From NCBI GenBank assembly GCA_964621615.1, contig CAZUMW010000001.1, forward strand, positions 186,001 through 250,000: 64,000 nt of DNA, in the 5' to 3' direction. The position numbers and the translations under genes are program-made. A model generated the notes under the pieces. The model searched no databases and was not told the origin of the DNA. It worked only from the letters and a program-made list of their open reading frames with translations. Source of the stretch: CAZUMW01 sp964621615. GTDB taxonomy: Bacteria > Desulfobacterota > WTBG01 > CAIYCZ01 > CAIRTM01. Below, piece after piece: positions 8,371 through 18,162 of this stretch (positions within the stretch are counted from its first letter, which is position 1; every line of letters begins with the position of its first letter).

Positions 8371-9771
8371 ATGAACACCGCCATAACGGAGCGCCTCGCA
8401 TCAGCCGGTCAGGAGCATATGCTTCGCCATATGGAGCTGCTTGAGCAGCCTGACCGCGATGCGCTGCTGCGGGAGCTAAGGGATGTTGACCTTGACGGGC
8501 TTTCGCGGCTGTATGGGCTGTATCAAAGCAGCCAGTCCCCGGATCAAAGCGGGCAGAAGAAAGTTTTTGATGAGCCGGAGGTGCTTTCCTATTATAAGGA
8601 AGGCGACTCTGCACAGGAAAAGAAGCGCCTGACCGGAATCGGTGAAGACTGCCTGCGCGACGGGCGGGTCGCAGCTTTTCTTGTTGCGGGGGGGCAGGGA
8701 ACACGGCTCGGTTTTTCCGGGCCAAAGGGATGCTTTCCTGTTTCGCCGGTAAAAAGCAAAACCCTGTTTCAGCTTTTTGCCGAAACGATCAGAGCGCTTG
8801 CCAAACGCTATGGAAGGCCCCTCCCCTGGTTTATCATGACGTCTGAAGACAATGATGAGCAGACAAAAGCATTCTTCCGCGACCACGGCTATTTCGGCCT
8901 CGGGGCCGAGGCGGTCACATTTCTGGTGCAGTCCCAGATTCCTTCTCTTGACCGGAGCGGCAGGCTGCTGCTGTCTCCGGACCGCAGGCTGTGCAAAAAC
9001 CCGAACGGACACGGCGGGTCGCTCTATGCGCTCCATGATTCAGGAGCGCTTGCCCGAATGGCCAGCCTCGGGGTGGATGAAATTTTTTACTTTCAGGTTG
9101 ACAATCCTTTGGTGAAAATAGCCGATCCGCTGTTTATCGGGGCGCATGTCGATCGCCGGGCTGACATGTCAACCAAAGTGGTTCAGAAAACACATCCCGG
9201 TGAAAAGGTGGGAATTATCGGCACAATCAACGGAAAGCTCGGCTGTATTGAATACAGCGAGCTAAGCGAAGAGGAGGCGAGCGAGCGAAAGCCCGACGGC
9301 ACGCTCCGGTTCAACAGCGCAAATATCGCCATTCATATGCTCAACCGCCAATTTGCAGAAACAGTAAGCACCAGCCCTGAATTTCACCTTCCCTATCACA
9401 TCGCGGTGAAAGACATAGCGTGTCTGGCAATAGAGAATAACCGGCACGTATCCGACACGATAAAGGGGATAAAATTTGAGATGTTTGTTTTTGACGCCCT
9501 TTCATTTGCCCGGCGCCCGGTAACGCTTGAAGTGCCCCGCCAGGAGGAGTTCGCTCCGGTGAAAAACAAAGAGGGGGCCGATTCGCCCGATACCGCACGC
9601 GCTGCACTGGTGAGCCGGTACCGGTCATGGCTCCGCGCTTCCGCGGCAGGAGACCTGATACCGCAGGATGCTGCAGTTGAAATAAGCCCGCTGTATGCTT
9701 TGGACGAACGGGAGTTTGTACAGAAATATACCGCCCCGTCAGCGGTTTCGCCGCCGCTGTACATTGAATAA
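8371..9771 (+). CDS. UDPGP-family UTP:sugar-1-phosphate uridylyltransferase
   Basis: 466 aa, close to the eukaryote-type UDP-GlcNAc/UDP-sugar pyrophosphorylases. The nucleotide-binding signature VAGGQGTRLGFSGPKG (~105-120) is textbook. Further family segments are PWFIMTSEDND, NPNGHGGSLYAL, and FYFQVDNPL. It makes UDP-sugar plus pyrophosphate from UTP and a sugar-1-phosphate. SD AAGGAG lies about ten bases before the ATG. With galT nearby it may supply UDP-glucose or UDP-GlcNAc for surface polysaccharide; I cannot choose between glucose and N-acetylhexosamine substrates. Confidence 0.88.
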   Translation: MNTAITERLASAGQEHMLRHMELLEQPDRDALLRELRDVDLDGLSRLYGLYQSSQSPDQSGQKKVFDEPEVLSYYKEGDSAQEKKRLTGIGEDCLRDGRVAAFLVAGGQGTRLGFSGPKGCFPVSPVKSKTLFQLFAETIRALAKRYGRPLPWFIMTSEDNDEQTKAFFRDHGYFGLGAEAVTFLVQSQIPSLDRSGRLLLSPDRRLCKNPNGHGGSLYALHDSGALARMASLGVDEIFYFQVDNPLVKIADPLFIGAHVDRRADMSTKVVQKTHPGEKVGIIGTINGKLGCIEYSELSEEEASERKPDGTLRFNSANIAIHMLNRQFAETVSTSPEFHLPYHIAVKDIACLAIENNRHVSDTIKGIKFEMFVFDALSFARRPVTLEVPRQEEFAPVKNKEGADSPDTARAALVSRYRSWLRASAAGDLIPQDAAVEISPLYALDEREFVQKYTAPSAVSPPLYIE

Positions 9772-9830
9772 TCATACAGTGCGGCTAAGGTCCGTATATA
9801 ACCTTCTAACCGCTTTCCACCGCACCGCAT

Positions 9831-12275
9831 ATGTCCAGCCCTGATTCAGAACGGCATCTGGTTGAGATTGCCGTACCGCTGCCTGTGTACCGCACCTTCA
9901 CTTACGGGGTGCCCGGTGCATTTCGCGGGCTGCGTATCGGTATGCGGGCGCTTGTTCCATTCGGAAAGCGCAGGCTCAGCGGATATGCGGTCGGCTTTCC
10001 CGAAAAAGCGGAGCTCAAGGATGTAAAAGATATTCTGGACATTATCGATGAAGAGCCCCTCTTTGGTGAAACCGATTTGCGCTTTTATTTATGGGCGGCG
10101 CGCTATTACTGCTATCCGCCTGGGCAGGCAATAAAAGCCGCGCTTCCTCAAGGGCTTACCGTCACCTACCAGCAGGTTTTTTCCATTACCCCGGCCGGAA
10201 GGGAGCGCAGTCAGTTGCGTTCCGTGTCAGAGCGCGAACGCGCTGTTTTGCAGCATCTTGCCGAGCGCCCCTGCACGGTAAAGACCCTTGAGCGGCATAT
10301 CGGAGTGCAGGGCCTTCAGTACACCCTTTCCACCTTAAAAAAACATGGCTGGGTTACGGTTGACCTTCGCAGGAAAGCCCAGTCGGTGACAATAAAAAAA
10401 GAAAAATGGTATGTTCCCGCTTCTGAGTGCAGCGGCCCGCTTCGCGGCAAACAAAAAGCCGTCATGGAATTTATATCGCTCAACAGGCCATCCTCGGGCA
10501 GACAGCTCAGGCAGCACTTCGGGAGCTGCAGCACGCAGATTAACGCTTTGATCAAAAAGGGATTCATCACGCAGCAGGAGCAGGAGCTCTACCGTCGGCC
10601 TGCGGCACAGGAAACGACATTTATCGAGCCGCTCAACAGGCTGAGCGAGGATCAGCAGGCCGTGGTTGCACAGCTTGATGCCGCACTGGCACGCGGGTCC
10701 TATTACCCGGTTTTGCTTGAGGGCGTAACCGGCAGCGGTAAGACGGAAGTGTATCTTCAAATTATTGCCCGTGTGCTTGGAAGCGGGCGGCAGTGCCTGT
10801 ATATGGTGCCGGAGATAGCGCTTACCGTTCAGCTGCTTGACCGCATCCGCTCCCGGCTGAATGTCCCTGTGGCCATGCTGCACAGCAGCCTCACCCCCGC
10901 AGAGCGCTATGATACCTGGCGCCTGATCCGCCGCGGCGAGGTTAACGTTGTGCTGGGCGCCCGCTCATCCGTGTTTGCCTCCTTTAAAGACCTGGGCATT
11001 ATTGTTGTTGATGAGGAGCACGATCACTCATACAAGCAGGATGATGGCTTTTGCTACAACGCACGGGACCTCGCAATGCTGAAAGCGACATATGCAGGCT
11101 GTATGGTCATTCTGGGCTCGGCAACCCCCTCGCTTGAGTCATACCATAATGTGCTCACCGGCAAATACAGTGCCGCAGCCCTTCCCCGGAGGGTGGAAAA
11201 CAGGACTCTGCCGAGGGTTGCCGTCATTGATATGAAAGCAGAGCCGAAAAAGCACCGGAAGAAAGCAGGAATCATTTCCCGCTATTTACTGCAGGCCCTT
11301 GAGCAGCGCCTTGATTCAGGGCATCAGAGTATTTTATTTTTGAACCGGCGGGGGTTTTCGACGACTTTTATCTGCCAGTCCTGCGGGTATGCCTACCGAT
11401 GTAAAAACTGTGACGTTCCGCTGATACACCATAAGCAGGCACGCCTGCTGTGCTGCCATTACTGCGGCCAGGCTATGCGGATGCCGGATGCATGCCCCTC
11501 GTGCGGGAGCTTTTTTCTTGCTTCGCTGGGGTGGGGTACCGAGCGCCTTGAGTCGGAGGTGCAGCATCTGCTTCCAAAGGCGCGCATAGCCCGTATGGAC
11601 AGGGATACTGCGTCAAAAAGGAGCAGCATACACCGGATGCTTCAGCAGATGTATCACCGGGAAATCGATATCCTGATCGGCACCCAGATGATTATAAAAG
11701 GGTACCATCTGCCTGAGGTTACTCTGGTGGGGGCTGTGTGCGCGGATCAGTCACTCAATATTCCCGATTACCGTGCAGCAGAACGGACATTTCAGATTCT
11801 TACACAGGTGGCCGGACGCGCCGGAAGAGGAGCCTTTAACGGTGAGGTGATTATCCAGAGCTATAACCCTGAACACTACAGCATTCAGTGTGCAAAGCTG
11901 CACGATTTTCACCAGTTTTATGAAAAAGAAATCCGCTACCGGGATGAGGTTTCCTATCCCCCGTGCGGGCGTCTGATTAATATTCGGCTCGAGGGTGCTT
12001 TTGAGCAAAAGGTGGTGTCGTGCTCAGAGGCTATAGGCCGAAGCGCACGAGCAATGGTGAAAGAAAACAGGCTTCAGCAAACTGTCTCGATTCTGGGTCC
12101 TGCACAGGCGCCCTGGTCACGGCTGAAGGGGAAATACCGCTATCATATATTGCTGAAAGGCAATCACCTTGATCCGCTTCGCCGTATTGTTACCAATCTG
12201 CTTCTTACACATAAACAGCAAAAAGCGCCGGGAGTTACTGTCACCATCGATGTTGATCCGCTCTTTATCATGTGA
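9831..12275 (+). CDS. priA: Primosomal replication-restart helicase
   Basis: 814 aa. N-terminal 3'-DNA-binding domain, then an SF2 helicase: Walker A GVTGSGKTEVYLQ (~298), DEEH box (~393), and LNRRGFSTTFICQSCG leading into the PriA-specific cysteine cluster (about 517-560, four CxxC-type pairs binding two zincs). The C-terminal motifs QMIIKGYHLPEVTLV and VAGRAGRG complete the helicase. It reloads the replisome at stalled forks. No strong ribosome-binding site is seen before this ATG. All catalytic elements look intact. Confidence 0.96.
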   Translation: MSSPDSERHLVEIAVPLPVYRTFTYGVPGAFRGLRIGMRALVPFGKRRLSGYAVGFPEKAELKDVKDILDIIDEEPLFGETDLRFYLWAARYYCYPPGQAIKAALPQGLTVTYQQVFSITPAGRERSQLRSVSERERAVLQHLAERPCTVKTLERHIGVQGLQYTLSTLKKHGWVTVDLRRKAQSVTIKKEKWYVPASECSGPLRGKQKAVMEFISLNRPSSGRQLRQHFGSCSTQINALIKKGFITQQEQELYRRPAAQETTFIEPLNRLSEDQQAVVAQLDAALARGSYYPVLLEGVTGSGKTEVYLQIIARVLGSGRQCLYMVPEIALTVQLLDRIRSRLNVPVAMLHSSLTPAERYDTWRLIRRGEVNVVLGARSSVFASFKDLGIIVVDEEHDHSYKQDDGFCYNARDLAMLKATYAGCMVILGSATPSLESYHNVLTGKYSAAALPRRVENRTLPRVAVIDMKAEPKKHRKKAGIISRYLLQALEQRLDSGHQSILFLNRRGFSTTFICQSCGYAYRCKNCDVPLIHHKQARLLCCHYCGQAMRMPDACPSCGSFFLASLGWGTERLESEVQHLLPKARIARMDRDTASKRSSIHRMLQQMYHREIDILIGTQMIIKGYHLPEVTLVGAVCADQSLNIPDYRAAERTFQILTQVAGRAGRGAFNGEVIIQSYNPEHYSIQCAKLHDFHQFYEKEIRYRDEVSYPPCGRLINIRLEGAFEQKVVSCSEAIGRSARAMVKENRLQQTVSILGPAQAPWSRLKGKYRYHILLKGNHLDPLRRIVTNLLLTHKQQKAPGVTVTIDVDPLFIM

Positions 12276-12339
12276 GATGGCAGCCCTTTCACCATTTCAT
12301 AAAGTGGAAGAGAATATTCGCATTTTATAAAAAATTTGT

Positions 12340-12373
12340 TTGACATATATGTTTTAGTAGATTACTGTATAAT
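12340..12373 (+). promoter_or_regulatory. Possible promoter of the PilZ gene
   Basis: A TTGACA (12340-12345) and a perfect TATAAT (12368-12373) lie upstream of the PilZ ATG. They are separated by 22 bases, longer than the normal 17, so they may not work together; TATAAT with a different -35 is possible. Confidence 0.3.
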
Positions 12374-12419
12374 AAAATAATACGTATATGTGGTGTAAAC
12401 CGACAGATCGTAAACTATT

Positions 12420-12806
12420 ATGGCCGACGAAAAAAGAAACGCCGACCGATACCAGCTGAAAGTCAATACGTTTGTTACCTGTGGCAGGGATTATACGTGT
12501 GTTGGAACCGTTAATGATATAAGCTCGGGAGGATTTTCTTTTGAGCATATCTGCAGGGAAAGTGATCTGAAAGCCCCTGTATGCAGTGCGGATATTTTTC
12601 TGTTTGGCAATGAATATTATATCTCAGATGTTTCATGCCGTATTGTATATGATCGTCCTGTAAAAACTTTTAACGTATTTGACACCCCCTTTACCAGCAT
12701 GCGGTGCGGAGTTGAGTTTCTTGATTTGACTCTTGATCAGCGCTCCAAAATTGATTATTTTATAACCACCTATACCGCTGAGAAAATCCCTCCTGTGCAG
12801 CAATAG
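12420..12806 (+). CDS. PilZ-domain c-di-GMP receptor
   Basis: 128 aa, essentially one PilZ domain. The two c-di-GMP-binding signatures are visible: R6/R10 (RNADR) near the N-terminus and D-x-S-x-x-G at 33-38 (DISSGG), followed by beta strands ending in MRCGVEFLDL. Such single-domain PilZ proteins bind c-di-GMP and act through partners in motility or secretion. A possible promoter precedes it. It sits beside cheX and not far from an HDOD protein, a combination typical of motile or surface-sensing bacteria. Confidence 0.88.
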   Translation: MADEKRNADRYQLKVNTFVTCGRDYTCVGTVNDISSGGFSFEHICRESDLKAPVCSADIFLFGNEYYISDVSCRIVYDRPVKTFNVFDTPFTSMRCGVEFLDLTLDQRSKIDYFITTYTAEKIPPVQQ

Positions 12807-13036
12807 AAATTCCCGAACATATGTAACAGTATATAATGTGTATCCCCCCCCCGGTAGGTACACAAAAGAACCCGCGATTCGGAACGTGTTGCTTTCGTGC
12901 GGTGCACGCAGCCGTTGCCGCCGACCTGTAATGAAAAATATGCAGAAAGCTGTATGGCGAGCATGCGCACCGCACCGCATCGCATATAATTTCTTACCTG
13001 TGCGCAGCGGTACCATTGCGCATGAGGGTGCGGATT

Positions 13037-13519
13037 CTATGCATTTGTTTCGATGCATACCCCGATTTCAAAAGGGCCGCTTTCAAGCTGAAATGATACA
13101 ATGTAAAAATGTTCGCTGTCTGAGCCCTCTACGACGAGATCTTTTCCGGAAATGATGCTGGGAAGAGATGCCTGAAGCTTCAGCCCCTGTTCGGTCAGCT
13201 CTTTTCTGGCCTGACCTGATATCATGTTTGCTATTTCGCCTGCTGCTTCGCGAACTTCATCACAAATAGCCGTGAATTCCTCGCCGAGCATGTTGGTCAC
13301 AACCTGGCAGATTGTTGCTTCAGCAAAACCTATTGAAAGAAAGCCCTTGATGTTTTTTTCTTCGTTGTTAAGGCCTACAATGCCGACCACCTCTCCAACA
13401 GACCTTGTGCTGTCCCATGGAATAATGTCCCCGGCGACGGGATTGAGCATTGCCATGGTTTCCATTACTTTTATAGTGGCGTTGATGAAAGGCGGTATTA
13501 TGTCTGACGGTACGTTCAT
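13037..13519 (-). CDS. cheX: CheX-family CheY-P phosphatase
   Basis: 160 aa. N-terminal MNVPSDIIPPFINATIKVMETM is typical of CheX, and the phosphatase signature E-x3-E-x2-N is present at 91-98 (EAAGEIAN). The central GIVGLNNEEKNIKG strand also fits. CheX removes phosphate from CheY-like receivers. No chemotaxis kinase or CheY is adjacent; the nearest receiver is the lone REC protein at 7889. SD GGAGAGG precedes the ATG, and a good promoter lies upstream. Confidence 0.9.
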   Translation of the reverse strand: MNVPSDIIPPFINATIKVMETMAMLNPVAGDIIPWDSTRSVGEVVGIVGLNNEEKNIKGFLSIGFAEATICQVVTNMLGEEFTAICDEVREAAGEIANMISGQARKELTEQGLKLQASLPSIISGKDLVVEGSDSEHFYIVSFQLESGPFEIGVCIETNA

Positions 13520-13586
13520 AACCTCTCCATCATGTGTCAGGTGTTATTTTTGAGTATTCGTACGACAGGTAACTACTTTACAGTAT

Positions 13587-13615
13587 ATTAAAAATGTATA
13601 TATCTTTATTGTCAA
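13587..13615 (-). promoter_or_regulatory. Sigma-70 type promoter of cheX
   Basis: On the minus strand, TTGACA (13615-13610), a 17-base spacer, then TTTAAT (13592-13587), which is one mismatch from TATAAT. Predicted start is near 13580, leaving a ~60-base leader before the cheX ATG. Confidence 0.6.
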
Positions 13616-13755
13616 GAAAATAGTGTTTAGCAATATATCGTGGTGAATGCAGAAGTGCTGTTGCCTGTAATCGCCGGATTGACTAAAATCATATGCGTGA
13701 TTATGAAATATCTAAAAACATATTGTCGGATGGCCTGCTTTTTTAATCAAAATCG

Positions 13756-14880
13756 ATGAAACGTATTTTTCTTTATATAACTGCCGGTGCCGCGCTGCTT
13801 TTGGGCTGCCCGCTCTGCGGTGTTTTTTTTACTGACAGGCCGCTGTCAGCCTACCTGGAGTTCCCCCCGCGGACGATTTATGTTCAGCACGCCTCTTTTT
13901 CGTGGCCGGTCTTTTGCGGGCTTGCAGCTTTTGTCATGCTGTGCCTTGCGCCGTTCACCTTGCGACTGTTGTCAGTAAACATGCGCTCCGGTTCGGGGGC
14001 GGGCGGTTCTGAAGAAGGCGCTCATCACAATCCGGCAGGCTTTCCCTGGTGGGGCTGGGCAGGTGTTTTGTGTGTGGGCATTGGCTGGGTTTTCGCCTGG
14101 ACACGGCTCCCCTGGCTCAGCAGCTTTCAGCACTACACATATCCGCCGCTGTGGCTGGGCTATATTGTCGCTGTCAATGGGCTTACGTATAAACGCACGG
14201 GCAGATGCATGCTGACGCACAGGCCGGTATTTTTTCTCGTGCTTTTTCCCGTAAGCGCTGCTTTCTGGTGGTTTTTTGAATACCTTAACCGCTTTGTGCA
14301 GAACTGGTATTATCTGGCCGTCAGTGATTTCGGGCCGCTTGAGTATGCCCTCTTTGCCTCCGTGTGTTTTTCTACGGTCATTCCGGCGGTTCTGGGAACA
14401 CGCGATTATGTGATGACATTCGGTTTTTTCACAAAGGCTTTCGGCGCGTGGCGCTCAGTGCCCGGCCTGCGCTCGAGCGGCGGGTGGTTCGTGCTTATCA
14501 TTGCTGCAGCCGGGCTTTTCTGCATCGGAATATACCCCAATGTGCTGTTTCCGCTTTTGTGGGTAGCTCCGCTTCTGGTCGTGCTCGGGATGCAGAAAAT
14601 CGGCTCACAGGAACATATTTTTTCTCCCCTTGCCCGCGGTGACTGGACCGGAGTTGCAGCAGCAGCCTGTGGGGCGCTTATATGCGGTTTTTTCTGGGAA
14701 ATGTGGAATTATTACAGCCTGGCAAAATGGGTATATATGGTTCCGTATGTGCAGAAGTTTCACCTGTTTGAAATGCCCGCTCTCGGGTATGCGGGATATT
14801 TGCCTTTCGGGCTTGAGTGCGCGGTTATCGGCGATCTGGTGAGCAGACGCCTGTGCAGCGATGCCTCCCGGAACATATAA
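13756..14880 (+). CDS. Polytopic inner-membrane protein, unknown function
   Basis: 374 aa with about eight hydrophobic helices: one at the extreme N-terminus, one near 50-70, and then a run from ~95 to the end. Aromatic-rich loops are notable (FWWFFEYLNRFVQNWYY and, near the C-terminus, FFWEMWNYYSLAKW), two similar W/F/Y clusters that hint at an internal duplication. I do not recognise a named family. There is no obvious catalytic motif. It stands alone between divergent cheX and a convergent transglutaminase-like gene (~28 bases between stops). Confidence 0.75.
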   Translation: MKRIFLYITAGAALLLGCPLCGVFFTDRPLSAYLEFPPRTIYVQHASFSWPVFCGLAAFVMLCLAPFTLRLLSVNMRSGSGAGGSEEGAHHNPAGFPWWGWAGVLCVGIGWVFAWTRLPWLSSFQHYTYPPLWLGYIVAVNGLTYKRTGRCMLTHRPVFFLVLFPVSAAFWWFFEYLNRFVQNWYYLAVSDFGPLEYALFASVCFSTVIPAVLGTRDYVMTFGFFTKAFGAWRSVPGLRSSGGWFVLIIAAAGLFCIGIYPNVLFPLLWVAPLLVVLGMQKIGSQEHIFSPLARGDWTGVAAAACGALICGFFWEMWNYYSLAKWVYMVPYVQKFHLFEMPALGYAGYLPFGLECAVIGDLVSRRLCSDASRNI

Positions 14881-14908
14881 ACCAGGCTCACTATAATCCT
14901 GCCCGCGC

Positions 14909-16630
14909 TTACCAGGAAAAATCATCCTCATCAGGTAACGGCAGGTTTTTTCGTGTAATAAATGTAAACTCCCTGCCCCTGTGCGATATGCAGACCGTGC
15001 TGCCGTTCCCTTTAAAATGAATGTCATCTTCAGGCGCCCGCGATTTTATGATATTCATAAGGCACAGCGCCTTTTCGATTCCGTCGCCTCTGCCGAAATT
15101 CCATACCTCGTCAGGCTGCGCAACGCGGGTGCCGTCATAGATTGATTCATTTTCCATACCGGTGATTTTTTCTGCGGCCTCATTAATACCAAGATCCTCA
15201 GCCCCCTGAACGCTCACCGGATTGCGCTCAACTGCCGCTTTAAGAAACGGCTTCCATGGTGCGGCAGCCATGTCCCGATAGGCCATAAAGGCAAGATCGG
15301 CTACCGGGTTGTCAAGCCGCTGCTCTTCAAGATGCTCGCGCAGGGATTCCCGGGAAGCATTGCCGTCGAGGTCAACCGGGGTTTGTGTGCGCCACTGTTT
15401 CCGGGCTGACGGCAGCCGCGGCTCAACCCTGCAGAAGCGCAGCAGGTCATGGACAACCTCCTCAACATTGTAGCAGCAGTGACACAGGAAATTCTTGAGC
15501 GTTTCGATGTCGCCGGGTGAGTCGACCGAAATATCGTGTGATTTGAAAAAGGATTCTATCTCATCGAGAAGAATGCGCCCGGGCAGCGGCTCCGGATAGA
15601 ATTCATCCTCATCTATTTCGTGAAGCAGCTTTGCCTGCGTGTCGCCGCCGATGCGCAGATTGCTGCTGTGCTCGTAGTGATATACTTTTTCTGCTTCAAT
15701 GTAGCGCGGCTTGCCGCAGCAGGTGTGCGCAATCTGGAAGCACTCCTGCAGCGCTTTGTGCTGGCGGAGAAAGTTTGCCAGAATGTCGAATGTAATATCC
15801 GTTTTCAGGAACGCGTGCAGCCGGGATGACAAATGGCGGTACGCCTCGGGTGACATTGTGGCCTCGGGATAGACTGTGTGAACGTATCCGGTATTGTGGG
15901 CAATGATGGTAACCCGTTCGTTTTCCAGCGCCCGCCTGGCTTTTGCTGAAAGCTCGGTGCCGTTAAAGAACATGTTTTTTGTAACGATGCGCCGGTTGTT
16001 GGTGAGCAGGCCGTCATTAATGTCGATAAAATTCTGCGAGTGCAGCGGGGTGGCGAGCAGGTAGATGTCGTCAAGGCGTATGCCGGCAACAACAAACAGA
16101 GCGCTTGCGTAGAGCGCTGCCAGAGACACGCACTCGCCGGCTCCGCCCGGATATCCCGGCTTGTGTTTGAATGCCGCCATTGCTTCAGCGGTTTCCGTTT
16201 TCCAGTACGGGATGATGTCGGTCGTGTATTTGTCAAGGCCGAAGTGGCGGCGGATGTCGATATCAAAATAATATTTGTCCCCCTCATACCCGAACAGGGC
16301 ATTGCTTTGCTGCAGGACCTGCTCATCAATATAGTCGGAAAACCGGGAAAGCTCTTTTTGTTTGGTAGTCAGCCCCCAGGTCTCGAGATCAAGGTTAAAG
16401 CTGAAATTGTCCATTATGAACTGCTTTGTGCGCTGCACATTGCGGTAGGGATTATTTTTGTCTATTTTTTTGAACCAGGAGTCCTCGCGCCAGTGCCACA
16501 CAAGAGGAGACATGCAGTTTGCAAGAAAAAGCGCATACATAAGTTCTGGGAAAATGAAAACCTCCATATCGGAAAGCGTGACAGCTGAAGAGTATTTCTC
16601 AACGGATTGAGGGTCAAGTGGGTTGTACAT
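14909..16630 (-). CDS. Large cytoplasmic protein with a transglutaminase-like core
   Basis: 573 aa, no signal peptide. The region ~150-215 reads GAGECVSLAALYASALFVVAGI, then PLHSQNFIDINDG. This fits the transglutaminase/papain-like pattern of a Cys at a helix start, a His and an Asp/Asn. The rest (~220-573) is helical and unrecognised, with HTCCG and FLCHCCYN cysteine pairs that could bind metal. Catalysis is inference; it might be a protease, an amidase or an inactive fold. It lies upstream of, and convergent with, the membrane protein gene. Confidence 0.6.
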   Translation of the reverse strand: MYNPLDPQSVEKYSSAVTLSDMEVFIFPELMYALFLANCMSPLVWHWREDSWFKKIDKNNPYRNVQRTKQFIMDNFSFNLDLETWGLTTKQKELSRFSDYIDEQVLQQSNALFGYEGDKYYFDIDIRRHFGLDKYTTDIIPYWKTETAEAMAAFKHKPGYPGGAGECVSLAALYASALFVVAGIRLDDIYLLATPLHSQNFIDINDGLLTNNRRIVTKNMFFNGTELSAKARRALENERVTIIAHNTGYVHTVYPEATMSPEAYRHLSSRLHAFLKTDITFDILANFLRQHKALQECFQIAHTCCGKPRYIEAEKVYHYEHSSNLRIGGDTQAKLLHEIDEDEFYPEPLPGRILLDEIESFFKSHDISVDSPGDIETLKNFLCHCCYNVEEVVHDLLRFCRVEPRLPSARKQWRTQTPVDLDGNASRESLREHLEEQRLDNPVADLAFMAYRDMAAAPWKPFLKAAVERNPVSVQGAEDLGINEAAEKITGMENESIYDGTRVAQPDEVWNFGRGDGIEKALCLMNIIKSRAPEDDIHFKGNGSTVCISHRGREFTFITRKNLPLPDEDDFSW

Positions 16631-16798
16631 TGATATGCACCTGCAGATGATGTTGTTTAGGCTTTGTGTCGGATTTAAATATAATCACTGCTATGGCGGA
16701 AGCAAGAAGGGGAGTGATTGAATATGCACGGTTTTTTTAGGAGCGGTATTCCGGTGACGGCCTGTTCCGGAAATTATCCGTTGGCGGCGAACAAAGGC

Positions 16799-17680
16799 CT
16801 AGAAATCATATGCGGTGATAAACCTTTCTGCTTCAAGGCGGATGTCGTAAATTTCACCCATAATGGCAAGGAATTCCGCTTCGCTGCACCCCAGGCTCCG
16901 CTGAATGGCTTCGGCTATCCGGTGCTTTGTTTCGTCGCTCAGAATGTCGGCTGAGAGCTCGGCCATCAGATTTCCCAGGCAAATGAGCCTGAGAAAAGAC
17001 CCGGAAATACTGGAGGAATCAATTGCCGGCAGCGCCGCAAGCGTGTGGTTTTCGCAGGCCTCTTTTATCATAAGCGGCAGCTTCCAGTGGTCGCACAGAA
17101 GGCTTCCCATCGCAGCGCTTTCGGGGAGGCCGAGTGCCTTTTCAGCCTCGCTGAACAGGCATCCATGATTTTCACGGTATTCGTTGAGGGCGGCAAAGTG
17201 GTCCGGGAAAAATTTCATATATACCAGCTTGCCGATGTCATGCAGAATTGCAGCAGACCACAGCTCTTCAAAGGATGTTTGCGGCTCATACTGTCTTGCC
17301 ACATATTTTGTGGCAAGGGCTGTGTAGTAGGAGTGAAACCAGTAGCTTTGCAGCGCAGATGAGCTTTTTATGTTGATGGTGTTTATGACAGAAAGAGACA
17401 GCACCATGCGGTAGACCTCGTGAAGCCCGAGAAAGGTTACGGCAAATTTTATTTTTGAAATTTCACGGGGCAGGCTGTAGTATCCCGAGTTGACTACCTT
17501 AAGCAATTGTGCAACAAGCGATGGGTCGCTGCTGATAAGTTTTTCAATTTTATTGATGTCAGTGTCTGCGTTCTGCAGCTCTTTTTGTATGCGGGTAATA
17601 AGCAGGGGCAGTGCCGGCAGGGTGCAGTGCTGGCGAAGAAAGGTTTTCGGATTGATTTCAATCGGCGGCAGCGTTTTCAT
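16799..17680 (-). CDS. HDOD-domain signalling protein
   Basis: 293 aa. HDOD pattern: LPALPLLITRIQKELQN near the N-terminus, ISSDPSLVAQLLKVVNSGYY, and a central AAILHDIGKLVYMKFFP that keeps an intact His-Asp pair, unlike many HDOD proteins. The segment MGSLLCDHWKLP follows in the usual place. HDOD proteins are HD-related regulators found with chemotaxis, c-di-GMP and motility genes. This one has no fused output domain. It shares strand with the transglutaminase-like gene but is separated from it by ~170 bases. Confidence 0.88.
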   Translation of the reverse strand: MKTLPPIEINPKTFLRQHCTLPALPLLITRIQKELQNADTDINKIEKLISSDPSLVAQLLKVVNSGYYSLPREISKIKFAVTFLGLHEVYRMVLSLSVINTINIKSSSALQSYWFHSYYTALATKYVARQYEPQTSFEELWSAAILHDIGKLVYMKFFPDHFAALNEYRENHGCLFSEAEKALGLPESAAMGSLLCDHWKLPLMIKEACENHTLAALPAIDSSSISGSFLRLICLGNLMAELSADILSDETKHRIAEAIQRSLGCSEAEFLAIMGEIYDIRLEAERFITAYDF

Positions 17681-18124
17681 AAGTGCGGTCTCCCGGGCAT
17701 TAATATGGAAATTGTTCGCGGTGAGCAGCGGTGTCCGGATACATGAATACAGATAAAATGAAGTACTTAAGCAATATGTGAACCAAAGTTGTGTTTCTGT
17801 GAAAAATTAACATAATTATATTATATTATAGGTTGTAAGGCGTTTTTGTGCACCTGTTTTTTTATACTTTTTACAATTTTTTAACCATATTGTGCTGACG
17901 CCGGATGGGTAAAATATTGGCGGGGGGAACTTTTTAAGGCAGGGCCAGGAAAAACCCCTACGTACACATGCAGATCTGAGGGGCAGTTCGTCGGGCGCTG
18001 CTTCAGGTGTGCGTTTCATGGACCGGAGCAACGCACGGCTAAAGCCGCGCCCTACGCAAGGCGAATGCGGTGTGATACGGGTAAGGGAGGCACCGCTTCA
18101 TCTGTGTGCCCCGCTTTCTTTTAC
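17681..18124. other. Intergenic region with REP pair, upstream of the TA operon
   Basis: The first ~200 bases are A+T-rich, presumably the HDOD promoter area. From ~17930 the composition becomes G+C-rich and ends in a REP/REPIN pair. No RNA gene seen. Confidence 0.5.
17993..18056. repeat. REPIN: two inverted REP elements, left flank of the TA cassette
   Basis: A degenerate left REP (17993-18013) and a well-preserved right REP (18033-18056, GCACGGCT...CCCTACG) in inverted orientation with a short spacer. Same family as the clusters at 19.3, 39.2, 40.5, 46.3, 47.7 and 48.4 kb. The conserved GTAG appears here as its complement CTAC at the outer edge of the right element. Confidence 0.8.
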
Positions 18125-18155
18125 TTGACATGAATTCATTATCATATATGATAAT
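18125..18155 (+). promoter_or_regulatory. TA operon promoter with an 18-bp perfect palindrome as operator
   Basis: TTGACA (18125-18130), 16-base spacer, TATGAT (18147-18152). The -10 lies inside a perfect 18-base palindrome, ATTATCATATATGATAAT (18138-18155). A palindrome over the -10, just ahead of an XRE antitoxin, is the classic layout for antitoxin autorepression. The predicted start is only ~4 bases before the antitoxin ATG, so the mRNA may be nearly leaderless. Confidence 0.72.
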
Positions 18156-18162
18156 AGAAGAT

